Of a DNA stretch of 64,000 bases, positions 53,955-64,000 are shown one piece after another. A program made the translations under genes and the position numbers. The notes below the pieces were generated by a model. The model was not told the DNA's origin. It ran no database searches and worked only from the letters and a program-made list of their open reading frames with translations. Position 1 is the stretch's first letter, and every line of letters begins with the position of its first letter. The stretch is from positions 1-64,000 of the forward strand of contig JBLJBH010000016.1 in the NCBI GenBank assembly GCA_047637875.1. Direction: 5' to 3'. Source of the DNA: UBA7396 sp047637875. Lineage in GTDB: Bacteria > Patescibacteriota > Gracilibacteria > BD1-5 > UBA6164.

Positions 53955-55175
53955 TTATAATGCAATTATATTTATTTCTCCAGAGGTTCTTTTTTTCAAT
54001 TCATAACCTCAAGCTTCTAAAGTTTTATCAGAAACTACTAATCTATTTGGTATTCCAAGTAAATCAGCATCTGATGCTTTTTGTCCAAATCAAATCTTTT
54101 CTCTGTCATCAATTATTACTTCTCATCACTCACTTTCTAATTTTTTAGCTAACTCTAAAGCTTTATCTAAATTATCTCACATAACTATTATATAATGACT
54201 TGCTGGAGCTATACTTTCTGGCCAAACAAGCCCTTTATCATCCATAAAATACTCAGCAATTACTCACATAACTCTTGAAACTCCAATACCATAACATCAC
54301 ATAAATACTTGATTAGCTTTCCCATCAACATCACTATATTTCATACCAAACGCATCTGAAAATCTAGTCATTAGTGGAAAAATATTACCAACTTCACAAG
54401 CTTTTTCAACTCTTACATTCTTTGATTTACATTTTGAACATACAAATCCATTTTCTGTATCTACTACTTCTTTATTATGTGCTGTATTACAATCTTTACA
54501 AATATAAATTTCATCTTCTCAAATACCTAAAATAGTTTGATATTCATGAGAATTTAGTGTTGTAAAGTCTCATCCAGAAGCTAGAGTTTCATAAGTATCA
54601 TTTCAAATACCTAATTTATCAAAAATATTTTTATATGATTTTTTTACATTTTCATAGTACTCAAGTAAAGTTTTTTCAGATTTATGAAAAGAATATAAAT
54701 CTTTCATGATAAATTCTCTTCATCTTAAAATTCATGATTTTGCTCTTTTTTCATTTCTAAATTTATTTTGAATTTGATATACTCAAAACTCTAAATCTTT
54801 ATATGATTGAACAAATTCGCTAACTAAAGGAGTAACTAAATCTTCGTGAGTTGGATTTAAAGCATATTCTTTGTTATCTGAAGCTGGCAAGTGAAAAAGT
54901 ACATCAATAGTATTCCATCTTCCTGTTTGTTCCCAATGTTCTTTACTACCAAGAGCCGGCATAAGTATCTCTTGAGCTCATATAGAATTCATTTCAGTTC
55001 TAATAATATTTTCTATTTTTCTTAAAACTCTTAATCAAAATGGTAAATAATGATATACTCAAGCCATTTCTTGTCTAATAAATCAAGCTTGTAGTAAATA
55101 AGAAGTTGATTTATTATCCGATACTTTTGGAGCTGATTTTAGTGTTTTAATTGGAAATTTTGATAATTGTAACAT
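53955..55175 (-). CDS. proS: Prolyl-tRNA synthetase, short bacterial form, 406 aa
   Basis: Class II synthetase. Motif 1 in MLQLSKFPIKTLKSAPKV ... GLRVLRKIENIIRTEMNSIG; motif 2 QIQNKFRNEKRAKSGILRGR with EFIMKDLYSFHKS; motif 3 GCYGIGVSRVMGVIAEYF. The large editing insertion (INS) of E. coli ProS is missing, leaving ~400 aa as in other Patescibacteria. The anticodon-binding C-terminal domain follows (HYIIVMGDNLDKAL to IDDREKIGFGQKASDADLLG). Confidence 0.93.
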
Positions 55176-55296
55176 AGTTTTATAGTTAAATTTTAAATTA
55201 ATAATATTTTCTCATCAAAAAATTATACCCCAAAGGGATTATTTAAAGTGAAAAATTTATTAATTTTTACATTCATACTCATTCTTTAGTATTAAT

Positions 55297-55327
55297 AAAG
55301 GGATTATATAAAAATCCCTTTTTTTTT
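55297..55327. terminator. Terminator of comM
   Basis: AAAGGGATT/AATCCCTTT stem with T-run. Confidence 0.7.
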
Positions 55328-55338
55328 CAAATAAATAT

Positions 55339-56871
55339 TTATTCTTCCCCTCTCCTATAACTCAAAGCTTCTGCTATATGAGCAACTTCAATATTTTCTA
55401 CTCATTCTAAATCAGCAATAGTACGAGCAAGTTTCAATACTCTATAATATGCCCTTGCTGACAAGTTCATAGTATTTACTGCTTGTTTTAACATCTTATC
55501 ACTTGCTTCATCAAGCGCACAAAACTTTTCAACATCCTTTGAACTCATCTGACTATTTGAAGTAATTTTTAAATCTTTAAAACGTTTTAATTGTATATTT
55601 CTTGCTTTTTCAACTCTTATAGCTATCGTTTTAGAATCTTCTATTTTTGAATAATCTTTTTTGCTAGAAAAATCTTCCACTTTCACTTTCGGAACTTCTA
55701 TCATGATATCAATTCTATCAACCATAGGACCTGAAAGCCTTGCACGATACCTTTTTACAGCATCCTGAGAACAAATACATTCCTTATCTGGATCAGTTAA
55801 ATATCAACATGGACAAGGATTCATAGCTCATAAAAGCACAAATTTTGCAGGATAAGTGTAACTAGAATTTACTCTATTTACACTTATAGTTCCGTCTTCT
55901 AGTGGTTGTCTTAAAACTTCCAAAACTTGTTTTGGAAACTCTAAAACTTCATCTAAAAATAAAACTCATTTATGAGCAAGAGATATTTCCCCAGGTTTTG
56001 CATTTCTTCAACCTCAAATAATACTTATAGAACTAGCAGTGTGATGAACTGTTCTAAAAGGTCTTTTTGTGATAAGTGGTAAATCTTTAGTTAAAAGCCC
56101 AGAAATAGAATAAATTTTTGAAATTTCTATCATTTCATCCAAAGTCAATTCTGGCAAAATAGTTGAAAAAGTTTTAGCTAAAAGTGTTTTTCAGCTTCAT
56201 GGAGGACCTGACATAATAATATTATGTAGTCCAGCTGCAGCAATTTCTAAAGCACGTTTTGCTTGAATTTGTCAGGCAACATATTTAAAATCATATGCAG
56301 AATTCCCTTTTTTCTTAAAATCAGCTAAATCAAGTTTTGGTGGATTTTCTAAAACTTTTTCTCAATTTAAAAATGCCACCAAATCTGATAAATTTTGTAC
56401 TGAAATTATATTTATTCATTCAATAATTGATGCTTCATAGAAATTATCATATGGAACAAAAATATTTTTGTGTCACATTTCCATTGCTCAAATTACACTT
56501 GGAAGTATTGAATTTACTGCTCTCACACTTCCATCAAGAGATAGTTCTCAGATAAAAATTGAAGTTTTTAAAAAATCATTTTCATTTATATCTCAAGCAT
56601 TATTTAGTATTCAAACTGCAATCGGTAAATCAAAAGAAACTCATGATTTTTTTATATCTGCTGGAGCCAAATTCACAGTTATACGAGTTGTTGGAAGTTT
56701 AAAATTGGATGATTTTAAAGCACTTCTAAGTCTTTCTTTACTTTCCTGAACTCATTGATCAGGAAGTCAAACTATGGTGAAATTTGGCAAACCTGCATTT
56801 ATATCAACTTCTACTTCTATTATTTCACTTTCAAGTCAATTCACTGTTATACAAAAAACTTTTGATATCAT
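55339..56871 (-). CDS. comM: ComM-family AAA+ ATPase (Mg-chelatase-like), 510 aa
   Basis: Hexameric branch-migration helicase that promotes homologous recombination in natural transformation. N-terminal S5-like domain (GLPNFTIVGLPDQGVQESKE), Walker A MSGPPGSGKTLLAKTFS (TGA-Gly), Walker B GVLFLDEVLEFPKQ, zinc-like NPCPCGYLTD, sensor and C-terminal domain (SARAYYRVLKLARTIADLEG). Full length. Together with the VirB4-like ATPase it fits a DNA-uptake lifestyle, though no comEC is present in the window. Confidence 0.92.
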
Positions 56872-57063
56872 AATATAAAAAATTATAAAAAAGAAAGAAT
56901 GAAAAGATTTGCTTGAAAAAATATAAAATTTTAGCGAGATTTACTTAAAACTGTAAATTGAGCGAATTTTTTATTTTTGAAAGTAAAGATTAAAATTATT
57001 TCTTTTTTTAAATATAAAATATATACTATTATATACTCTTTTATATAAATGCAAATTTTTTAA

Positions 57064-57096
57064 AATAAAAAACAAACTTTCGTTTGTTTTTTTATA
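57064..57096. terminator. Terminator of LamG adhesin
   Basis: AAACAAAC-TTTC-GTTTGTTT with T-runs. Remaining 56872-57066 contains no recognisable feature. Confidence 0.7.
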
Positions 57097-57104
57097 ATTT
57101 ATTT

Positions 57105-60100
57105 TTATCTAGCATTTGCATATTTAAAAGGTGCTTCAGCAAATGCTGCATATATGTAAGTTCATCAAGAAAAGTTTTCATAAGCATAATTAGTATCTGT
57201 AGATGCTGAACGAACTTTAAATCAATTTGAAAGAATATCATGAGATCATGAAATATTTTCTGTAATATTATTTTCATTAGTTGATGAGTTTAACAAAATT
57301 TCTTTATATGATTTATTATATTCATCCCTTTTTGTATCATAAACTATCCAAGGTCATGTTGAATCTGTTCTTTTTATCATAACATATTTTGGTCTAAAAC
57401 CAGTATACACAAAAGGACCATCTAAATTTCAATTTCATGTATAGCTTCAAAATTTTGAATATCATGGAATTTCTGCAAAAGCATATGTAACATAATTACG
57501 TCATAAAACATTTATATATGCTGAATTATATCAATGAGTAATTAAAGTACTGGTCGGTGTTGTATTATTCCAATAATCAACTGCAGCATTTTTTGCATTT
57601 GTTAAATTCAAATGCATAGCATAATTTTGTGAAGATGATATATCCATAGATTCATGATATATAGTCCAATGGTCTGAGGCAGTTCCACTATTTCTAGATT
57701 TTGTCATAAAAAACTTTGGAGTACTATTTAATCCATGTCAAATTGTAGCTCCAGCTATACTATTTCATATCCATGTAATAATAGAAAAACCTGCAGTTTG
57801 ATTTGCTGAAACTTGACTTGTAATAGTTCATCAAGTATTTGTTACTGCTGCTCATCAAGCTTTCCAATTCCATGCGACATATTTATTATTTAAAACATTA
57901 CTTACTCATCAAGCTCAGAGAACTGTAAATCAATTTCATTCAAATGATTGCATAGCTTCAGTATTTTCAGCTAATGTCTGATTTGATCTTAATCTTTTTG
58001 TTGCTCATCTCACAGAATCATGAATACTATAATCAGATGCTGCATCTCTATTCTTTATCCAGACTAAATCAGGTTGAAAATTTAATGTATTAATAGATTT
58101 TGTTGTATTTCAATCTCAAGTATAAGTCACAACATCAAAATGTTCATTTGGTTTTTTAATTGTTGGTTCTGGTAGATTTTTTGTTGAAAGTGCTTTAAAT
58201 CATGTTGGTGGTGTATATTTAAAATATCATCAAGCACTTGGATAATATGTAAGTCCTGATTGTCATCATTGTCAGAAGTTCCATTTAGCATATCAAGCAT
58301 GATTAGAACCAGATGTTCTACTTGTTATAGCTGTAGGGAGTAAATAAATTCATACAGGAAAAGTAAAAGTTGGTATTGTATCTGTTACAGGATCTCAAGT
58401 AACCCAAGAATTAGATGGGAGTTTTATCCATCATTTTCAAGTAGAAAAATTTAATGCTACCCCATAAACTCAATATGATGTATAATCAGCTCCATTTCAT
58501 ACCCATTTTCAATAAGAATTTCCAGATGAAATATCTCTTATTCAAAGAAATGATTGTCAATATCAAGCATTACTTTCAGCATAAACTTCAAAATAATATA
58601 AATTTTTATTTATAGCTATAGTTGAATCAGCAAATGCAGATGAGCCTCAAAAAAGTCAATATAATCTCAAATTTTGATTTACTAATCAACCTCAATTTAA
58701 TATTACAGAAAGTGGATTTAAAGTAGCAAAATTATTTGTAGGATGATCTAATACTTGATTATTTGCTTGAGTCATCCCTCCATTGAGAACCCAATTATTG
58801 CTTCCAGCTTTATCTTTTCATAAATCAGCTCCATCTACAAAATCCAAATAAAACCCATTCGTTCCATAATTTCCAGTATATTTTTTTGGCCCCCATTGTC
58901 ATGTTGTAGAGTTTGTTTCTCAAAAAGCAGTTGGAGTCAGAGCTTGTCCGTCTACAAAGTTTACTTCTGACATATATCAATTAACATATGATCATCACGC
59001 TTGTTGTCAAATTAGATGAGTTAATGAATTATTATTAATAGATAAATCTGTATTTTTTGCAGGAACATTATATGAAGCGTAAGTTTGTAATTTTCAATTT
59101 ACCCATACTTTTACTCTATCTGTAGAATCATCTTGCGTCATATCAACTGAAACAATTATATGATACCATGCTGATGGGTCACGAAATAATGTATTTGTTT
59201 TTAAAAAAGGATATCATAATTCAGTATTATCTTCAATACGAAAAGTTCAATCAGATTTTATAGATAAAACTGTATACGAACCTCAAACTCCAGTCCTAGC
59301 TGCAAAAAAAGTATGATTAGTTGCTATATTTCATAATTTCACCCATCAACTCCAAGTCCAAGTTTTTCTATTTCAAGCAGTTGTTGGGGTTCTTGATAAA
59401 TATTGATTACTAGCACTATCAAACATCAAAGAATATTGTCTGTCTGATTTGCAAGTGCTTGTATCTGTATCATAAACAAATCATTCACTACATTTGTATA
59501 TACAATCAGTTGTTGATGTTGTTTCATTGTATGATCATGTTAGTGTTGGGGTCCACTCTGATAATGATCAACTCCATGTTTGTGTAATTTGGCTTGCAGA
59601 ATTCCAAACTGCATTTGCTATCAATCAAGTACATGTTTGATTTGTTCTTGTTGATGGTTCACAATTTCATCCATTTTCTGTATAATTTTCTCAACATTTA
59701 TATGTACATACTCCATCTGTTTCACTATAATGCCATGTTCATCATAATAATTGTGTAGCATTTACTACTTTGATTGTTCCATCTGGTGTTTCTCCACTAC
59801 AATTTTCTGACACACATTCATTTCATAAAAGTACTTTTCATACTCAACATGTCCAATAACATCCTGTTTCCTCACTTATTGATTGCCATTCTTGATTTTG
59901 TTTATTTGGTGTTCATATTGTAAATATTGCATCTGTATAGTTTGGTGGAGTTGCACATGAATTGTATTGTGTTGTACTACTTCATAGTACTATTTGTTTT
60001 ACTGATTCTTTTAGTATTTGTATATTTCATACATCTACTTTATTTACATTAAAGCTTTCTAGTATTGTTCAGCTAAAATATTCTTCAAAATTTGTTTCTG

Positions 60101-60821
60101 TTATTCATGTTATATTTACTCATGTTAATATAGCATTTTGGGATTTTGTTATTTTCTTAATTAATTCATTTGATTGGATTTTTTGTATTATTTCATTATT
60201 TATTTTATATGGTAAATTTTCTCATTTATCTACTACATAATATGCTTCTGTTCATAATAATTCTACACTTCATGTATTATTTAATATTATACTTGGGATA
60301 TTTGCTATCCAGAGTTCACTTCAAGAGTTAAATTTTATATATCCAGGATAATTTCATGTAACTTTTGCTTTGTATTCACTAGATGCGTAAGTCTTTGTTA
60401 ATATACTTTTATATGCTATTTCTCATTCTAATACTGATGCTATTTCATAATATTTATTTCTAGCATCTGTTCCATATTTATAGTATTGTTTTGTTAGTGG
60501 ATCTACTATAACATTATTTATATTTATTTGTCTTGCATTTTCTTTTCAAAATTCTCATACTTTTATCAGTTTCTTTCCATTTATTTCTCAATGAATTACT
60601 TCTCATTCTGGTTCTAGGTATTTATTACTCTTTATATAATTTAACTTTAAACCATTTTCTATATTCTTTATTGTCATTATTCTATTTCCATCTCTTGCAT
60701 CTTTTATGAAATTTTTAAATCACATAAATCATATTGTTACTAATATTCACAATATTGTTATTACTACTATTAACTCCACTAAGGTAAAGGCTTTCTTTCT
60801 TTTTGTTTGTTGTCTTTCCAT
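57105..60821 (-). CDS. Giant pilin-anchored LamG adhesin, 1238 aa
   Basis: Starts MERQQTKRKKAFTLVELIVV, a type IV prepilin leader and N-helix like the 7880-9424 protein. Residues ~250-420 contain Cys-rich modules (CTYKCGENYTENGGNC; CIYKCSEGFVYDTDTSTC). Around 440-650 is a LamG/concanavalin-like domain (YSLMFDSASNQYLS; KTWTWSGWVKL). The C-terminal ~450 residues are two copies of a module with VWIKNRDAASDYSIHDSVRG and FFMTKSRNSGTASDHWTIYH, ending TYIYAAFAEAPFKYANAR, a pattern also seen in phage tail-associated proteins. Hundreds of residues are Thr/Asn/Ser-rich. Surface attachment is the likely role. One prepilin-peptidase substrate per window end suggests a shared pilus machine. Confidence 0.85.
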
Positions 60822-60883
60822 AACTTTTTTAGTTAATTTATAATACTTTATTATATTAGCACTTATATTAGCTTTTGCAAGTT

Positions 60884-60935
60884 TTAATAAAAATAAAAAG
60901 GTGTCTGTTTCCAAACAACCTTTTTGGAGGAAAAA
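60884..60935 (-). terminator. Terminators of the foreign mini-gene
   Basis: Two hairpins just after the TGA: GAGGA-TTTTT-CCTC and AAAAGGTTGTTT/AAACAGACACCTTTT, followed by a T-run on the minus strand. Confidence 0.55.
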
Positions 60936-60938
60936 TCC

Positions 60939-61133
60939 TCAAGCGTAAGTATTCACATTGGTTCCCAAGGAACTACCTGACGCTTTTGCAGATTCAATAC
61001 GGTTTTGGTCCGTTTGCTTCTGTACCTGCTGCATTTCTTGCTGCATCGCTGCAGCATTTTTTTCCGGAGCTTGCATCGCTGCAACTTGTTGGAACATCAC
61101 ACTTGATGCTCCACCAACAGCACCTGTTTCCAT
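60939..61133 (-). CDS. Foreign standard-code small protein, YjfB-like, 64 aa
   Basis: METGAVGGASSVMFQQVAAM, then a Gln/Met/Ala-rich helix and the ending GSSLGTNVNTYA. The size and the SLGxNVxxxA ending recall the YjfB/putative motility protein family of proteobacteria and firmicutes. GC about 48%, glycine from GGN only, strong Shine-Dalgarno (AAAGGAG), and TGA as stop followed by terminator. In the host code the TGA would be Gly and the frame would continue without stop into the adhesin start at 60821. Like the chemoreceptor at 36120-38144 it seems imported; a shared donor is possible. Confidence 0.65.
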   Translation of the reverse strand: METGAVGGASSVMFQQVAAMQAPEKNAAAMQQEMQQVQKQTDQNRIESAKASGSSLGTNVNTYA

Positions 61134-61189
61134 TTTTCAAAATCTCCTTTTCAGTTAAAAATGGTATAAATATTATAGTGAAAAATTAA

Positions 61190-61218
61190 TAAAAGCAAAA
61201 CTTTCGTTTTGCTTTTAT
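61190..61218. terminator. Terminator of the macroglobulin gene
   Basis: AAAAGCAAAAC/GTTTTGCTTTT, loop TTTC, T-run on the minus strand. Confidence 0.7.
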
Positions 61219-61219
61219 T

Positions 61220-64000
61220 TTATTTTATCTCAAATTTTCCTCCACTACTTCTTCCCCAAATTTCTGGTTTGTCTATAAGTTCAGCAGTTGCTGGTTTTAG
61301 GTTATAATTTCAAATATGATTTGCTTTTAATACATAAGTATATTTATAACTTCAAGCATTTAGATGTTTAGCATAAAGGTAAACTCTATCATCTTTTTGC
61401 TCTACTAAATCAAATCATCCGTACCACCAAGATTTATTTGCTTGCCCAGAAATATCTTTTACCTCTGAAGAAGTTGTATTAAAATTTGTATTTAATATTT
61501 CAGCTCAAGCTGGTAAATAGTCATTTACTACAACATCAGTTCTTTCTTTATCTAGTAAAATTTCTATTTCTCAAACTATATAATCTCATTTATTTGCCTG
61601 AGTAATACTATCAATATTTTTAACTTTTTTTGTGAAACAATATCATCAAAAATCATAATACCACCAAGGAGTTATACAATCTTTTTTGAAAGCAGATTTA
61701 TATTCATCATAATTGTAATAATTTCTAGAAACTGTAATTCACTCTTCTCTAGAATTCATTTCAGATACTGGTAAATAATATCTTACTCAAACATCATAAT
61801 ATAATTTTCAATTTCCAGTTTTTTCAAATCCAAGTGAGTTTTCTCATGAAACTAGATAATCTTCAAAATTAAATGTTTTTTTATCAACTTCAAATTTATT
61901 TGATTCACCAAAAGTTGAAGTCATAATTTCTTTGCTATTTAAGAAAGTTTTTGCAGTGAAATTAACATCTTTTAATTCATTAGTGTATTCAACGTATTTG
62001 TTAATTGCATTTATAACTTCAGAGAAATCATATGTATAATAATTTCATTCCTCGTTTCTATTTGAAATTAAGAATCTTACTAATTTTTGTGTTAGGAGTT
62101 TTTCTCAAACTCAATTATCAATTAATACTTGTATCATTTTAGCTGTTGCAACAGAATTATCTAGTGAACTATATGATTCGTAGCTCGGTAATACCGAACC
62201 TCTTGCTTCAACTAAAACTGCATTTTTTAAATCAGTTAAATATTCGCTTGATTTAGTTCAAGTTGTTTGGAGTAATTTATAAAGTTTTAAATAATCAAGT
62301 TTTTCTAAATTTGATAGCTCAGTTTCTGGCTTAAAATATTTTGAAACGAAATCACTATCTTTATATAATGCAATTGGTAAAAAATCAGCTACAGTAGTTG
62401 TTTCAATATTATATTTTTTATTTTCTTCTATTCTTGTTATTAAGGCTTTTTTATAATATTCAAGCAACTTTTTATTATCTACTCAATCTACAGATATATT
62501 TAGATTTAAGAAATCTCAAGTGATATCCATATTTGAACAAGTATCTGAAAACCACCATTTATCACAATCTTTGAAATACGATAATCCATTATCTACTTGA
62601 ACATAATTTTTTATATCATTTTTTACAAGATTTATTACTTCTTGAACTTTGTAAGTTTTATCATTGTAGTCCGTAAGTTCAATATTTTCAAAATCTGAAG
62701 TTTTATCTAATTTCTTATAAAGTTCTTCTAAAGCAAGTGCATTTTTTAAGAAATTAATTTTTGAAGATAAATTATCATATGGGAAATATAAAACTTTATC
62801 TAAATTCTTTGTAAGGTTTGTTAAAATAGTTGCTCAAAGTGAAACTTCTAGATATCAACCATTTTTTGCAACATTTTCGAAATTCACTTTTTCTTCATAA
62901 CTTAAATCCTCAGTCATCCCATTTGTAAATACATACTCAGAAGTTTTTGAAGGATAAATAGGTTTTGAAACTTTTACACTATCAACAAGTTCTCCTGAAA
63001 CTGCTTTTAGAGAAATTTCAGTTAAAGAATTTTTATCAAGTTCTTGAGTACTAATTTCAATTGGGAAAGTTACTAAAGTACTAGAATTTGGTCAAACTGA
63101 AACTGTTTTTTCTAAAGTTCCAGTTCAAGTAATATTTGTCATATCAAGAGTTACTTTTACATCTTTTGAAGAAGAAGTGTTATTTACAATAAGTCATCCA
63201 ACTTCAGCTTTATCAGAGTTTAAGAAAAATCTTGGTATTTGAGGTAATAAACTTAACTGCTTTTGTACTTTAAAAGTATTTTCAAAATTACCTACTTTTG
63301 TATCAACAGTATAAGCAAATCCAGAAATCACCCAAGTAGTTAAATTATCAGGAAGTGCAGGAACTTCTAAGCTCACTTTTCAATTTGTAACCACAACTTT
63401 TGCTTTATAAAAAGCTAAATCTTTAAATTCAGTTCTTAGGCGAGTTGCATTTGGATTTTGAGCTTCATCAGATGAAATACTATTCATCTCTTTTTTCATT
63501 CAATCATCCATATCCATTACTGGAGACATAACTGCTTCTTCTGTTGCAAAATCAGAAAATAATGCACCAAAACTATCTCATCAAGCTGAAGTTTCTCTCA
63601 CTTGATTTTCTACATTATCTTCAATATTAAACTCAATTCTTTTTAAAAGATTTTGCATATTTCAAAGTGTTTGAACTGAATTATAAACATTTGTATAAAA
63701 ATAATTTACAATATCAGTTTTATTGTCTTTTAAAGCAAGAAGTGACTGATCAATAATTGATAAAGTTAATTCTCAAGTGATAGGTTTTCAAGAATTATCA
63801 GTAATAGTTAATTCAATTTTTTGTTTATCTCATGGTAAATAGCTTGTTTTATCAAGTTTTATTGAAGAACTTAATTTTATACTTTCAAGATCTACTTTAA
63901 TTTCTTTTGTTCAAGTATAATATTCAGGCAATATTTTATTTAATAATTCTCTTTCCTCTACTCTATACTGAGCCAATTTTGATAACAAATCAGTATCTAG
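61220..64000 (-). CDS. Alpha-2-macroglobulin-like extracellular protein, partial (C-terminal 926 aa)
   Basis: The frame is open to the window end; the start lies beyond 64000. Recognisable regions: bait/MG portion (LDKTSYLPWD-type KLDKTSYLPGDKQKIELTIT; SPVMDMDDGMKKEMNS), the block VSLEVPALPDNLTTWVISGF, KVGNFENTFKVQKQLSLLPQ and IPRFFLNSDKAEVG, and a C-terminal receptor-like domain with HLNAGSYKYTYVLKANHIG ... PEIWGRSSGGKFEIK. At the place where the thioester CxEQ normally follows FPY the sequence reads YFPYDNLSSKINFL, so the covalent-trapping cysteine appears to be missing. Bacterial homologues guard the envelope against proteases; many CPR members lack the thioester. Confidence 0.8.

Noticed and set aside
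57110..57300. Second DGR variable region at the adhesin C-terminus
   Set aside because: Codons keep normal host usage, including Asn and TGA-Gly, and there is no RVRC-type ending.
1..64000. UGA=Trp (Mycoplasma code)
   Set aside because: UGA occupies invariant glycine positions in PP-loop, Walker A and zinc-repeat motifs, while Trp is TGG.
1..64000. Widespread pseudogenes suggested by standard-code fragments
   Set aside because: The fragments join without gaps once UGA is read as glycine; only the avd/RT remnant remains broken.

Overview
The window is very AT-rich DNA (roughly a quarter G+C by eye) from a bacterium that reads UGA as glycine (genetic code 25). In frame after frame TGA sits exactly where glycine is required: the PP-loop SGGKDS of a TtcA-like enzyme, the Walker A loops of a VirB4-like ATPase and of ComM, the CxxCxGxG repeats of DnaJ and the glycine loops of NusA and FtsZ. 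TGG encodes tryptophan. This code is known from Absconditabacteria (SR1) and Gracilibacteria (BD1-5), reduced Patescibacteria/CPR epibionts and predators; I cannot choose between the two. Host genes rarely show a Shine-Dalgarno sequence and are closed by clear intrinsic terminators. Called with the standard code, almost every gene shatters.

Layout. 0-7 kb: PAS-like protein, AbiEi-like regulator, M23 peptidase/transglycosylase, YmdB phosphodiesterase, membrane proteins. 7.2-9.6 kb: what looks like a decayed diversity-generating retroelement (DGR). A pilin-like surface protein ends in a hypervariable C-type-lectin/DUF1566-like segment with the codon signature of adenine mutagenesis; next to it lie a frameshifted avd gene and a possible scrap of reverse transcriptase; nested palindromes sit in the pilin leader. 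9.7-15 kb: envelope genes (sugar transferase, 7TM protein, FecR-like protein). 15-25 kb: core genes (ruvX, rplI, nusA, rsmI), a NicO-type transporter, FapA-like DUF342 protein and a 2-oxoacid:ferredoxin oxidoreductase. 25-36 kb: large unknown membrane-anchored protein, PLD protein, dnaJ with a structured 5' leader, ftsA-ftsZ, SpoIIE-type phosphatase, VirB4-like ATPase. 36.1-38.2 kb: a foreign, standard-code chemoreceptor gene with its own ribosome-binding site and terminator. 39.3-43.4 kb: operon of three unrecognised proteins.

43.5-51.3 kb is mobile DNA: a possible small RNA, two large serine recombinases, a rolling-circle-type Rep with a 145-bp inverted repeat as candidate origin, a HEPN-like cargo gene, and a tRNA-Glu whose 3' end overlaps the last codons of the second recombinase. 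A 10-bp match to that junction lies in the same codon phase inside the first recombinase, suggesting tandem elements that exchange recombinase C-termini. 51.3-57 kb returns to core genes (rplK, ttcA-like, rlmH, proS, comM). 57-64 kb holds a 1238-residue pilin-anchored LamG adhesin, a second foreign standard-code mini-gene immediately upstream that becomes fused in frame to the adhesin if its UGA stop is read as glycine, and the C-terminal part of an alpha-2-macroglobulin-like protein.

Taken together the accessory genes point to cell-surface adhesion and its diversification (DGR-type pilin, LamG pilin, VirB4 ATPase, alpha-2-macroglobulin, peptidoglycan hydrolase), as expected of an epibiont, plus an active-looking integrative element adapted to the host's UGA-Gly code.
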